Positions 17,177 to 25,291 are shown, counted from the first letter of the stretch. The stretch is 64,000 nt of DNA from Streptomyces eurythermus (GCF_014649115.1 NZ_BMSK01000015.1:62001-126000), one strand, 5' to 3'. Notes: generated from the sequence alone by a model not told the origin. Numbers and translations: made by a program.

Positions 17177-17188
17177 GGGCGTGGGGGC

Positions 17189-17422
17189 TCAGCGGCCGGC
17201 GTACGGCAGCAGCGCCATCTCGCGGGCGTTCTTGACGGCCCGCGCGAGCAGCCGCTGCTGGCGGACGGTGACCCGGGTGACGCGGCGGCTGCGGATCTTG
17301 CCCCGGTCGGAGATGAACTTCCGCAGCAGGTCGGTGTCCTTGTAGTCGATGTAGGTGACGCCGGCCTCGTCCAGGGGGTTGGGGCGGTCGCGGACGGAGG
17401 AGCGGTCGCTCTTGCGGGGCAT
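17189..17422 (-). CDS. rpsR: Ribosomal protein S18, zinc-independent paralogue
   Basis: This is a 77-residue small-subunit protein with the S18 core ITYIDYKDTDLLRKF-like segment (VTYIDYKDTDLLRKFIS) and RVTRVTVRQQRLLARAVK. It contains no cysteine, as expected for the paralogue made under zinc limitation. The ATG at 17422 overlaps the stop of the COG0523 gene (TGATG), so the two are translationally coupled. It is the last gene of the operon rpmG-rpmE-COG0523-rpsR. Confidence 0.96.
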   Translation of the reverse strand: MPRKSDRSSVRDRPNPLDEAGVTYIDYKDTDLLRKFISDRGKIRSRRVTRVTVRQQRLLARAVKNAREMALLPYAGR

Positions 17423-18630
17423 CAGACCTCCAGCAGGGTGTCGAAGGCGGGCGGGAGCCGGCGCCAGGAGTCCCGCCCGGCGGCGTACTCGGCGTCGGTG
17501 AGCAGGCAGGACTCCAGCAGCCTGGTCAGTCCCTCGCGGTCGAGGCCGGGCGAGGTGAACACCAGGTGGTTGCAGCGGTCGCCGTGCTCGGGGTGCCAGT
17601 CCAGCGCGGCGGCGGCGCGGCGCACCGGCGGCACCAGTTCCCAGGCCGCGTCGGGCAGCGCGGCGAGCCAGGGCCCCGCGCTCTCCACGCACAGCGCCCC
17701 GCCCGCCGCGTCCCAGTGCAGCAGCGCGTCCGGCTTGTCGGCGAGCCAGAACCGGCCCCGGCTGCGGGCGGCGGCGCAGGTCAGGTCCTCCAGCGCCGCG
17801 TACAGCCGCTCCGGGTGGAAGGGCCGGCGGCGGTGCCAGACCAGGGTGGAGACGCCGTGGTCGTCGGCCTCCTGGGGCAGCAGCGCGCAGGCCGGGTGCT
17901 GGGCAGCGGCGGCGGCCTCCACGTCGAAGCCGGCGAGGGCGGCCCGGGCGAGCGGACCCTGGACCCCGGCGTCCGCGCCGCCCGGCACCGGCCGGACCGC
18001 CGAACGCGGTCGCGCCGAAGGCTCACCGTCCCCGGCACCCGCGCCGATCGGCACCCGGCGGGCCGTCGGATGCAGCTGCGCCAGCAGCTCCATGTCCTCG
18101 TCGTCGGCCTCCGGGGAGTCGGTCACGGCGAGCACGGGCGCGTACTCCAGCTGCCGGGCGAAGGTGTCGGCGACCGTGCGCCGGTCGGTGGCCGCCGCGG
18201 CGAGTCCGGCCTCGGCGAGGTCGTCGCCGTTGCCCAGGTACGGCAGCACCAGCGCCGGGTCCACGGCCGTGATCACGGACGTGACGGTCAGGCCGCCGGA
18301 GGCGATCACCTCGGCCATCGCCTTCGGCTCGACGGAGTCCCACAGCTCGACGATCGCCAGCCGGGTGCTCGCCGCGTCGGCCAGCCGCCGCAGTTCGGGC
18401 ACCAGGTCCTCGCGCAGCGCGCAGCAGGCACAGTCGTTGACCAGGGGCGTCTCGCCGCGCGACACGATGCCGTCGCGGTCCCGGACGGTGCGCGCGACCC
18501 GGCCGGCGGGGGCCGTGGAGAGGTCGTGGTGCAGGACGACGCTCCCGGGTACGTCGGCGAGCAGCCGGTCGACGGCCGCCGTGCGGGCCGCGGCGTGCAG
18601 CCCGCCGACGACGGCCACGGCCAGGCTCAC
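17422..18630 (-). CDS. COG0523/CobW-like protein with a degenerate P-loop
   Basis: COG0523 proteins are GTPase metallochaperones linked to zinc homeostasis. This 402-residue member keeps the CxCC metal-binding motif (NDCACCALREDL) and the C-terminal CobW_C-like domain (VSTLVWHRRRPFHPERLY). The place of the usual GxxGxGKT is taken by GGLHAAARTAAV, with no lysine, and the NKxD-like position reads VTDSPEAD. GTP binding may therefore be lost or altered. The GTG at 18630 overlaps the rpmE stop (GTGA). Its position among zinc-free ribosomal proteins indicates a role in zinc starvation. Confidence 0.88.
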   Translation of the reverse strand: MSLAVAVVGGLHAAARTAAVDRLLADVPGSVVLHHDLSTAPAGRVARTVRDRDGIVSRGETPLVNDCACCALREDLVPELRRLADAASTRLAIVELWDSVEPKAMAEVIASGGLTVTSVITAVDPALVLPYLGNGDDLAEAGLAAAATDRRTVADTFARQLEYAPVLAVTDSPEADDEDMELLAQLHPTARRVPIGAGAGDGEPSARPRSAVRPVPGGADAGVQGPLARAALAGFDVEAAAAAQHPACALLPQEADDHGVSTLVWHRRRPFHPERLYAALEDLTCAAARSRGRFWLADKPDALLHWDAAGGALCVESAGPWLAALPDAAWELVPPVRRAAAALDWHPEHGDRCNHLVFTSPGLDREGLTRLLESCLLTDAEYAAGRDSWRRLPPAFDTLLEV

Positions 18631-18881
18631 TTCCCGCCCCGCTTCCCGAACCGGCGCTCGAAGCGCTCGACGCGTCCGGCGGTGTCCAGCACGCGCGCGG
18701 TGCCGGTGTAGAAGGGGTGGCTGACGTTCGAGATCTCGACGTCCACGACCGGGTAGGTGTTGCCGTCCTCCCACTCCACCGTCTTGTCGCTCGTCATGGT
18801 CGACCGGGTGAGGAAGGCGTGCCCGGCGGCGCGGTCGCGGAAGACGACCGGTCCGTAGGCGGGGTGGATTCCCTTGCGCAT
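18627..18881 (-). CDS. rpmE2: Ribosomal protein L31 type B (zinc-independent)
   Basis: The 84-residue protein shows type B features: MRKGIHPAYGPVVFRD at the start, the NVSHPFYTGTARVLDTAGRVERF region, and no CxxC zinc motif. Type B L31 replaces the zinc-containing form when zinc is scarce. It follows rpmG by 9 bp and overlaps the COG0523 start by four bases, within one operon. Confidence 0.97.
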   Translation of the reverse strand: MRKGIHPAYGPVVFRDRAAGHAFLTRSTMTSDKTVEWEDGNTYPVVDVEISNVSHPFYTGTARVLDTAGRVERFERRFGKRGGK

Positions 18882-18890
18882 GACGGTGGT

Positions 18891-19055
18891 TCAGCGCTCC
18901 TCTCGGAAATCGACGTGCCGGCCGGCGACGGGGTCGTACTTGCGCAGCGTCAGGCGGTCCGGGTCGTTGCGGCGGTTCTTGCGGGTCACGTAGGTGTAGC
19001 CGGTCCCGGCGGTGGACCGGAGCTTGATGACCGGGCGCAGCTCGTTGCGTGGCAT
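18891..19055 (-). CDS. rpmG: Ribosomal protein L33, cysteine-free paralogue
   Basis: This short gene encodes 54 residues starting MPRNELRPVIKLRSTAGTGY, with the L33 signature TRKNRRNDPDRLTLRKYDP. All four zinc-ligand cysteines of the ordinary L33 are absent. The ATG at 19055 lies 14 bp from a candidate Zur box that also faces the divergent rpmB-rpsN operon. It is the first gene of the minus-strand operon. Confidence 0.95.
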   Translation of the reverse strand: MPRNELRPVIKLRSTAGTGYTYVTRKNRRNDPDRLTLRKYDPVAGRHVDFREER

Positions 19056-19068
19056 GCTGCTACCTTAC

Positions 19069-19083
19069 TGAAAATGAATTCCA
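19069..19083. promoter_or_regulatory. Candidate Zur box between divergent ribosomal protein operons
   Basis: TGAAAATGAATTCCA fits the 7-1-7 Zur box form: the left half TGAAAAT is perfect and the right half matches about five of seven positions of ATTTTCA. An overlapping dyad AAATGAA-T-TCCATTT matches at six of seven pairs. The site lies in the 62-bp gap between rpmG and rpmB, where Zur is known to act on the equivalent S. coelicolor genes. Confidence 0.65.
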
Positions 19084-19117
19084 TTTGCTGACTCGCTGCG
19101 AGGAGAGCTACGTCACC

Positions 19118-19354
19118 ATGTCCGCCCACTGCATGCTCACCGGGGCCCGGCCGGGCTTCGGCAACCGCGTCTCCCACTCACACCGGCGCACCTCCCGCCG
19201 CTTCGACCCCAACATCCAGACCAAGCGCTACTGGCTGCCCGGCGAGGGCCGGTACGTCCGGCTGCGGCTGAGCGCGAAGGCGGTCAAGACGGTGGACGCG
19301 ATCGGTGTGGAGGCGGCCGTCGCCCGCATCCGCGCCCGGGGGGTACGGGTCTGA
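19118..19354 (+). CDS. rpmB: Ribosomal protein L28, zinc-independent paralogue
   Basis: The 78-residue protein starts MSAHCMLTGARPGFGNRVSH and continues with the L28 core TSRRFDPNIQTKRYWLP and LRLSAKAVKTVDAIG. A single cysteine near the start cannot form the usual zinc site. The ATG at 19118 has GAGGAGAG upstream. Its stop overlaps the rpsN start (TGATG), giving a two-gene operon facing away from the Zur box. Confidence 0.95.
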   Translation: MSAHCMLTGARPGFGNRVSHSHRRTSRRFDPNIQTKRYWLPGEGRYVRLRLSAKAVKTVDAIGVEAAVARIRARGVRV

Positions 19355-19659
19355 TGGCGAAGAAGAGCAAGATCGCGAAGAATGAACGGCGCAGGGAGAT
19401 CGTCGCCCGGTACGCCGAGCGCCGCGCCGAGCTGAAGGAGATCATCCGCCGGCCTTCCACGCCCGAGACCGAACGGCTCGCCGCCCAGCGGGAACTGCGC
19501 GCACAGCCGAGGGACGCCGGCGCCACGCGCGTCCGCAACCGCGACGGGATCGACGGCCGCCCGCGCGGCCACCTGCGCGCCTTCGGACTGTCCCGGGTGA
19601 ACCTGCGAACACTGGCACACCAGGGCTTCCTGCCCGGGGTCCGCAAGTCGTCCTGGTGA
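19354..19659 (+). CDS. rpsN: Ribosomal protein S14, long zinc-free form
   Basis: The 101-residue protein begins MAKKSKIAKNERRREIVARY and ends with the S14 signature RNRDGIDGRPRGHLRAFGLSR. It is the long form without CxxC motifs, in contrast to the short zinc-binding S14 of the main ribosomal operon. It is translationally coupled to rpmB. No clear terminator is seen downstream; a 40-bp repeat array begins within 50 bp. Confidence 0.96.
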   Translation: MAKKSKIAKNERRREIVARYAERRAELKEIIRRPSTPETERLAAQRELRAQPRDAGATRVRNRDGIDGRPRGHLRAFGLSRVNLRTLAHQGFLPGVRKSSW

Positions 19660-19699
19660 CGGCCCGCACCGCTCCGGGACGGGTGACCGGGTCGGGGTG

Positions 19700-20415
19700 C
19701 GGGGCGGCCGGGTGACCGTTGGGTGCCCGGGCCGGATCGGGGCTGTGCTGGTGACGGCCGGGTGAGCGGGCCGGGTCGCGACTGTGCCGGTGACGGCTGG
19801 GGGCCGGGCCGGGTCGGGGGCTGTGCTGGTGGCCGCCGGGTGAGCGGGCCGGGTCGCGACTGTGCTGGTCACCATCGGGTGAGCGGGCCGGATCGCGGGC
19901 CGGCCTGGTCACCGCCGGGTGAGCGGGCCGGATCGCGGGCCGGCCTGGTCACCGCCGGGTGAGCGGGCCGGATCGCGGGCCGGCCTGGTCACCGCCGGGC
20001 AACCAGGCCGGATCGCGGGCCGGCCTGGTCACCGCCGGGCAACCAGGCCGGATCGCGGGCCGGCCTGGTCACCGCCGGGCAACCAGGCCGGATCGCGGGC
20101 TGTGCTGGTGACCGCCGGGTGAGCGGGCCGAGTCGCGGGCTGTGCTGGTCACCGCTGGGGGGCCGGGCCGGATCCCGGGCCGTCTTGGCGAGCATCAGGC
20201 GACCAGGCCGGATCGCACGCCGCCCTGGCGACCGCCGAGCAACCAGGCCGGGCGCGAGCCACCCTGGCGAGCATCAGGCGACCGGGCCGGATTCCAGGCC
20301 GCCGCCTGGTGACCACCGCGCAACCAAGCCGGGCCGCGGGCCGCCTGGCGAGCACCGGGCGACCGGGCCGGATCCCGAGCCGCCGCCTGGCGACCACGGG
20401 ACCGGTCCGGGTCGC
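19700..20415 (+). repeat. Tandem array of a 40-bp repeat, about 17 copies
   Basis: A 40-bp unit (CTGGTCACCGCCGGG followed by a variable ten bases and GGCCGGATCGCGGGCCGGC) repeats head to tail. Units between about 19865 and 20110 are nearly identical; those at both ends are decayed. Two subtypes alternate in blocks, carrying TGAGCGGGCC or CAACCAGGCC. Each unit can form a GGCCGG/CCGGCC hairpin. Because 40 is not a multiple of three, frames drift between units and no protein is supported. There are no unique spacers, so this is not a CRISPR array. The segment from 20416 to 20572 holds no recognisable gene. Confidence 0.9.
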
Positions 20416-20572
20416 TGGTCGTCCGGGAGGGTGGCGTGCGATCCCTGAAGGGGAGCCCGGCCGCGCGGGGTTCGAGGGTCCGGGGGCCGGGTTGCGGAGG
20501 GGCGGGCGTACGGGGCTCGGGGGCAGGCGCCATGATGCAAGGGCACCGTCACCACCAGGACAGGGACCCGCC

Positions 20573-21088
20573 ATGCGCGCCATTCCGCTCACCGTCACCG
20601 CTCTCGCCGCCACCCTGCTGCTGACCGCCTGCGACGACGGTGGCGGGAAGAGCGGCAATAACGCCGACTCGGCCTGCGAGATCGGCGGGGTCTCCGTGCA
20701 GATCGGCTCGGCGAGCGTCGCTCCGGCCGCCGGGGACACCGGCGAGATCCCGGTCAGCCTCACCAACCAGAGCGCGCCCTGCACCCTGGACCACTTCCCG
20801 GGCGTCGTGCTGAGCGGCGGCGGCAGCGACGTCACCGTGCCCACGCTCAAGGGCGCGAAGGCCCAGAAGCTGAAGCTGGCCAAGGGGGACTCCGCGTCCT
20901 TCTCCCTCACTTACGTACGCGGCAAGGACGGCGCCGAGAACACCCTCGCGGCGAAGACCGTGAAGATCACCCTGCCCGGTACGGACACCGGCCGGAGCTT
21001 CCCCTGGAAGTACGGCCCGGTCGCCGGGAAGGCCGACGGGAGCGGTCCGGACGCCTCGGTGAGCGCCTTCCAGCAGGTCGGCGACTGA
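20573..21088 (+). CDS. DUF4232-like secreted lipoprotein
   Basis: The 171-residue protein has a lipoprotein signal peptide ending in the lipobox LLTAC (cleavage before Cys18), a short Gly/Ser linker, and a beta-rich domain. That domain has the DUF4232 pattern: SVTN-like ISVSLTNQSAPCTLDHFPGV (here PVSLTNQSAPC) and a late SFSLTYVRG strand. The function is unknown; such proteins are exported and anchored outside the membrane. The ATG at 20573 has AGGACAGGGA upstream. It is convergent with the DUF2786 gene. Confidence 0.82.
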   Translation: MRAIPLTVTALAATLLLTACDDGGGKSGNNADSACEIGGVSVQIGSASVAPAAGDTGEIPVSLTNQSAPCTLDHFPGVVLSGGGSDVTVPTLKGAKAQKLKLAKGDSASFSLTYVRGKDGAENTLAAKTVKITLPGTDTGRSFPWKYGPVAGKADGSGPDASVSAFQQVGD

Positions 21089-21125
21089 GACTCAGGACCG
21101 GTGAGGCGCACTCCGGCACGGGGGC

Positions 21126-22235
21126 TCACTCCAGCCGCGGACGGGCCCTGACCTGGGCCTGGTCCGCCGCGCGGGCGCCCTCGGTCCAGCCCGCCGCGTC
21201 GCTGACACCCCGCAGCCGGGTCGTCGTGGTCTCCGGGAACATGTGCTCCAGCCGGCCGGTGACGGCTATCGCGCGCGTGGCCAGCACCGGCAGCAGGTCC
21301 TGGGACACCTGGGTCTCGGCGGCAGCCGCGAGCCGGTCGCCCACGCGGTGCGCGTAGGCCGCGAGGAACGACTGCCGGAAGGTCTTGGTCCGCTTGCGCC
21401 CGCCGGCCCGCTGGGCCGCCTCGGCCCTGGTCATGGCATGCGTGGCCTGCACCAGCAGTGAGGTGTAGAGCAGCTCGACGGCCTCCAGGTCCGCCTCGAA
21501 GCCGACGACCGTGGAGAAGCCGAGCGGTTCGTTCCACACCGCGCGGCAGTGGTTGGCCGTGGCCACCGCGTCCAGCAGGACGGCCTTGGCCTGTTCGTAC
21601 GGCGGCTCGACCCCGATCCGGCAGGCGCCGGGCGCGTCCGGCGCGGGTGCCTCGGCGGCGAGCAGTGCCTCGTCGACGCTGTGCCGGGCCATCAGCTCCT
21701 GCGCCTTGGCGCTGAGCGCCTCCGCCTCCTCCGGATAACCGGTGGCCTCGGCCTTGGCGAGCAGCGCGCGGATGCGGGTGAGCATGCGGGAGGCGGCCGG
21801 GCCGGGAGCGCGCCGGGACTCGTCGTCCAGCGGCTCCAGGGCGGGCAGGCGCAGCAGCAGGCGGTACAGCTCCAGGACGGTGGTGGCGTACGAGAAGCGG
21901 TCCGTGGCGCGGTCGGGGCCGGTGGGCAGCGCGGCCAGCTGGTCGGCCCAGCGGCGCCCGCGCGGACGGTCCCGCCCGGCCTGCGCCCGGATCAGCGCGG
22001 CGGCCAGGTGGACGTGCGGGTCGTCCAGCTCGCGCCGCACCAGTCGTACGACGTCGGCGGGCTGCCAGCCGCGTCTCCAGGCCGCCGCCACGAACTCCTC
22101 ACCGCGCCGCCCGAGTTCGGCGTCGGCCCCCGGATCGGCGGCGAGCACGGAGGCACCCGTGTCGAGCCCGGTGTCGGTGTCGTCGTAGAGAGCGGCCCGG
22201 AAGGCCCGCTCGACGGTGCTGGCAGTACTGGTCAC
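21126..22235 (-). CDS. DUF2786 domain protein
   Basis: The 369-residue protein carries the DUF2786 segment RMLTRIRALLAKAEATGYPEEAEALSAKA (read as positions 140-170), found in phage and actinobacterial proteins of unknown function. A C-terminal region with FRQSFLAAYAHRVGDRL and many Ala/Arg helices follows. No catalytic motif is recognised. The GTG at 22235 is preferred over upstream starts because the extra residues would be Arg-rich shadow sequence. The upstream region contains two DnaA-box-like sites. Confidence 0.72.
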   Translation of the reverse strand: MTSTASTVERAFRAALYDDTDTGLDTGASVLAADPGADAELGRRGEEFVAAAWRRGWQPADVVRLVRRELDDPHVHLAAALIRAQAGRDRPRGRRWADQLAALPTGPDRATDRFSYATTVLELYRLLLRLPALEPLDDESRRAPGPAASRMLTRIRALLAKAEATGYPEEAEALSAKAQELMARHSVDEALLAAEAPAPDAPGACRIGVEPPYEQAKAVLLDAVATANHCRAVWNEPLGFSTVVGFEADLEAVELLYTSLLVQATHAMTRAEAAQRAGGRKRTKTFRQSFLAAYAHRVGDRLAAAAETQVSQDLLPVLATRAIAVTGRLEHMFPETTTTRLRGVSDAAGWTEGARAADQAQVRARPRLE

Positions 22236-22277
22236 AGACCCGATCGTGCCACGCGCCACCGACAAGCGGCGGCGTCC

Positions 22278-22299
22278 GTCCACAGCCTGTGGAAAACTC
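22278..22299. promoter_or_regulatory. Paired DnaA-box-like sites upstream of the DUF2786 gene
   Basis: GTCCACA and TGTGGAAAA lie back to back around CGTCCACAGCCTGTGGAAAA. Against TTGTCCACA the two sites match about seven and eight of nine positions. They lie 43-64 bp upstream of the DUF2786 GTG. The rest of 22236-22500 holds no gene that I can support. Confidence 0.35.
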
Positions 22300-22502
22300 T
22301 GACGGAGGCGGATCCCGGGTCGGCTCGGGGCGGCGGCCCCCAGCACACCCGCGAGGCCCTACGGACGCCGCGTCCGTACGGCACCCACACACCCGATGCC
22401 CCCAACCGGGCGGGCGGGACTCGCCCGCGCCACTGTCTCACCCTCCGGAATTCCACCCCCGCGCGCGGGCCGGTGCCGAGCATGGCCGACCGAACCAACT
22501 GA

Positions 22503-22543
22503 CAACCATTGGTTGACACCCCTAGAGGTGCAACCTACGGTTG
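22503..22543 (+). promoter_or_regulatory. Leaderless promoter covered by two CAACC-N3-GGTTG operators
   Basis: CAACCATTGGTTG (22503-22515) and CAACCTACGGTTG (22531-22543) are palindromes of the same form, both followed by ACAC, 28 bp apart. TTGACA (22513-22518) and TACGGT (22536-22541) form a promoter with a 17-bp spacer. The first palindrome overlaps the -35 and the second contains the -10. The start site would fall at or next to the ATG at 22549, predicting a leaderless transcript under repression. Confidence 0.75.
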
Positions 22544-22548
22544 ACACT

Positions 22549-23295
22549 ATGGCGACCAACCCGAACTTCACGGCTTCCGTGCGCCTCGACGACCTCATCG
22601 AGGCCATCAAGAAGGTCCATCCCGAACCCCTCGACCAGCTCGAGGACGCGGTGATCGCCGCCGACCACCTCGGTGACGTGGCGGACCATCTGATCGGGCA
22701 CTTCGTCGACCAGGCCCGCCGCTCGGGCGCGTCCTGGACCGAGATCGGCCGCAGCATGGGCGTGACCCGGCAGGCGGCACAGAAGCGGTTCGTGCCCAAG
22801 GAGTCCGCCGATCTCGACCCCAGCCAGGGCTTCAGCCGCTACACCCAGCGCGCGCGGAACGTGGTCATGGCCGCGCACAACGAGGCGCTGGCCGCCCGCA
22901 ACACCGAGGTCCGCCCCGAGCACCTGGTCCTCGGCCTGCTGTCCGAGCCCGAGAGCCTGGCCGCGAAGGCGATCACCGCGCAGGGCGTGCTCCTGGACGC
23001 CGTACGCCAGGCCGCGACCGCCGCGCTGCCGCCGGCCGCCGACGACGTTCCCGACCTCGTCCCCTACGCCCCGGACGCCAAGAAGGTCCTGGAACTGACC
23101 TTCCGCGAGGCCCTCCGTCTCGGTCACAACTACATCGGCACCGAGCACATCCTGCTGGCCCTGCTGGAGCACGAGAACGGCCAGGGCGTCCTCAGCGGCC
23201 TCGGCGTCACCAAGCCGGCCACCGAGGAGGAGCTGCGCAAGATGCTGGCGCTGCTGCTGGAGAACACCCCCGGGCCGGGCGGCTCGCAGGAGTAG
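22549..23295 (+). CDS. HTH plus Clp_N domain protein without ATPase (probable regulator)
   Basis: The 248-residue protein has an N-terminal region with a helix-turn-helix-like segment (SWTEIGRSMGVTRQAAQKRF, about residues 64-83). Two Clp amino-terminal repeats follow: FSRYTQRARNVVMAAHNEAL with HLVLGLLSEPE, and VLELTFREALRLGHNYIGTEHILLALL. It lacks the AAA+ modules of ClpA/ClpC. Clp_N domains bind adaptors and phosphoarginine proteins, so this could be a regulator that senses damaged protein, or an adaptor. Two palindromic operators overlap its predicted leaderless promoter, which suggests self-control. The ATG at 22549 has no ribosome binding site, consistent with leaderless translation. Confidence 0.87.
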   Translation: MATNPNFTASVRLDDLIEAIKKVHPEPLDQLEDAVIAADHLGDVADHLIGHFVDQARRSGASWTEIGRSMGVTRQAAQKRFVPKESADLDPSQGFSRYTQRARNVVMAAHNEALAARNTEVRPEHLVLGLLSEPESLAAKAITAQGVLLDAVRQAATAALPPAADDVPDLVPYAPDAKKVLELTFREALRLGHNYIGTEHILLALLEHENGQGVLSGLGVTKPATEEELRKMLALLLENTPGPGGSQE

Positions 23296-23380
23296 ATCCA
23301 CAGGTTCCACCCCAGCTCACGGCCCAGGTCCCGCCCGAGGTCACGGCCGATTGTCAGACCCACCTGCCACACTCGCGGAC

Positions 23381-25069
23381 ATGACGGACCGGTGGGCGCT
23401 CGCACCGGCCGAGGACGGAGGCGTGGACGTCGCCCCCCTCGGCCCGGACGGGCTGCCCGCCGGACCGGTGCGGCGGGAGAGCGATCTCGCCGGGGCGGTG
23501 CGGAGCCGCCCGGAGGTGACGCGCTGGGTGTGGCGGTCGACCGCCGAGGTCTATCCGCGTCTGCTCGCCACGGGGGTGCGAGTGGAGCGGTGCTACGACA
23601 TCGAGGACGCCGAGACACTCCTGCTGGGCCACGAGGGCCGGTACGGCGAGCCACGCTCGGCCGCCGCCGCCCTGGCCCGCCTCCGCGGCGGCCCCGTCCC
23701 GCCCGATCCGCCGCAGCGCGCGGCCGAACCGGGCGCCCAGTCCCCGCTGTTCGAACCCGCCGGCGACCATCTGCCCCTGCCCGACCTGCTCGCGGTCTAC
23801 GCCGAGCAGCAGCACCGCCACCAGAAGGCCGCCCATCCCGACCGGATGCGGCTGCTGACCGCCGCCGAGTCGGCCGGGATGCTGGTGGCCGCCGAGATGA
23901 ACCGCTCCGGCCTGCCGTGGAGCGCCGAGGTGCACCGCGCCCTGCTGCACGAACTGCTCGGCGAGCGGTACGCGGGCGGTGGCGAGCCGCGCCGCCTCGC
24001 CGAGCTGGCCGACGAGGTGTCCGCGGCCTTCGGCCGCCGGGTGCGGCCGGACCTGCCCGCCGATGTGGTCAAAGCCTTCGCGCAGGCCGGGATCAAGGTG
24101 AAGTCCACCCGCCGCTGGGAGATCCGGTCCGTCGACCACCCGGCCGTCGCTCCCCTGCTGGAGTACAAGAAGCTGTACCGCATCTGGGTGGCACACGGCT
24201 GGTCCTGGCTCCAGGACTGGGTGCGCGACGGCCGCTTCCGCCCCGAGTTCCTCGCCGGCGGCACGGTCACCGGCCGCTGGGTGACCAACGGCGGGGGCGG
24301 CCTGCAGATCCCCAAGGTGATCCGGCGGGCCGTCGTCGCCGACCCCGGCTGGCGGCTGGTGGTGGCCGACGCCGACCAGATGGAGCCGCGCGTACTGGCC
24401 GCGATCTCCCGCGACCCCGGTCTGATGGAGGTGGCCGGCCGCGACAGCGACCTCTACCAGTCCGTCTCCGACCGCGCCTTCTCCGGCGACCGCGAGCAGG
24501 CCAAACTCGCCGTGCTCGGCGCGGTCTACGGCCAGACCTCCGGCGACGGCCTGAAGAACCTCGCCGCGCTCCGCCGCCGCTTCCCGAAGGCCGTCGCCTA
24601 TGTCGACGAGGCCGCCCGCGCGGGCGAGGAGGGCCGGCTGGTGCGCACGTGGCTGGGCCGTACCTGCCCGCCGGCCGCCGGTTCGGGCGAGGACACGGCG
24701 GAGGAGGCGGGCATCCCGGGCGGCGAGGAGGAGAACGAGGGCCAGTCCGGCTGGGTCCCCGGATACGCCTCGGCCGATTCCCGCGCGCGGGGCCGCTTCG
24801 CGCGCAACTTCGTCGTCCAGGGCAGCGCCGCCGACTGGGCCCTGCTGCTGCTCGCCGCGCTGCGCCGGGCGCTGTGGGACATGGCGGCCGAGCTGGTCTT
24901 CTTCCAGCACGACGAGGTGATCGTGCACTGCCCCGCGGAGGAGGCCGAGGCGGTCGTCCGGGCCATCCGCGACTCCGCCGCCCTGGCCGGCCGGCTGACC
25001 TTCGGCGACACCCCGGTGCGGTTCCCGTTCACGACGGCGGTGGTGGAGTGCTATGCCGATGCCAAGTGA
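23381..25069 (+). CDS. PolA-like DNA polymerase (so-called bifunctional exonuclease/polymerase)
   Basis: The 562-residue protein is a family A polymerase different in size from full-length Pol I. It shows motif A (VVADADQMEPRVLAAIS), motif B (REQAKLAVLGAVYGQTS) and motif C (QHDEVIVHC). The N-terminal 180 residues take the place of a 3'-5' exonuclease domain, but I do not see its acidic catalytic residues; there is no 5' nuclease. A repair or lagging-strand back-up role is probable. The ATG at 23381 gives MTDRWALAP; the ATG at 23351 is an alternative. Confidence 0.87.
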   Translation: MTDRWALAPAEDGGVDVAPLGPDGLPAGPVRRESDLAGAVRSRPEVTRWVWRSTAEVYPRLLATGVRVERCYDIEDAETLLLGHEGRYGEPRSAAAALARLRGGPVPPDPPQRAAEPGAQSPLFEPAGDHLPLPDLLAVYAEQQHRHQKAAHPDRMRLLTAAESAGMLVAAEMNRSGLPWSAEVHRALLHELLGERYAGGGEPRRLAELADEVSAAFGRRVRPDLPADVVKAFAQAGIKVKSTRRWEIRSVDHPAVAPLLEYKKLYRIWVAHGWSWLQDWVRDGRFRPEFLAGGTVTGRWVTNGGGGLQIPKVIRRAVVADPGWRLVVADADQMEPRVLAAISRDPGLMEVAGRDSDLYQSVSDRAFSGDREQAKLAVLGAVYGQTSGDGLKNLAALRRRFPKAVAYVDEAARAGEEGRLVRTWLGRTCPPAAGSGEDTAEEAGIPGGEEENEGQSGWVPGYASADSRARGRFARNFVVQGSAADWALLLLAALRRALWDMAAELVFFQHDEVIVHCPAEEAEAVVRAIRDSAALAGRLTFGDTPVRFPFTTAVVECYADAK

Positions 25070-25079
25070 GGGAGTGGGG

Positions 25080-25290
25080 TGCGGCGGGCGGGCGGGGATC
25101 GGTGGCCGCTGGGAGGTCGGCCGGTGGCCGGAACTCAGCGGACGGCCGGAGTCCGGCGGACGGCCGAGGTCCACCGGAAGGCGGGGGTCGCCCGGAAGGC
25201 GAGGCGTCGGCGGAGGGCTGGGGTCAGTTGGCGGGTGCGGGTGCATCGGACCGCTGGGTGGGCGGTCGGGCGGGCGCTCGGGAGGTCCCG
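25080..25290. repeat. Degenerate GGCCGG/CGGAAGG-rich short repeats
   Basis: Between the polymerase and AfsR-like stop codons lie imperfect repeats of about 20 bp built on CGGACGGCCGGAGTC and CCGGAAGGCGGGG. They do not code convincingly in any frame and no clean terminator stem stands out. Confidence 0.4.
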
Positions 25291-25291
25291 T

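Noticed and set aside
19700..20415. CRISPR array
   Set aside because: The units are contiguous with no unique spacers and there are no cas genes nearby.
19723..20448. Short frames inside the 40-bp repeat array
   Set aside because: The repeat length is not a multiple of three, so the frames change at each unit, and no start with a ribosome binding site is conserved.
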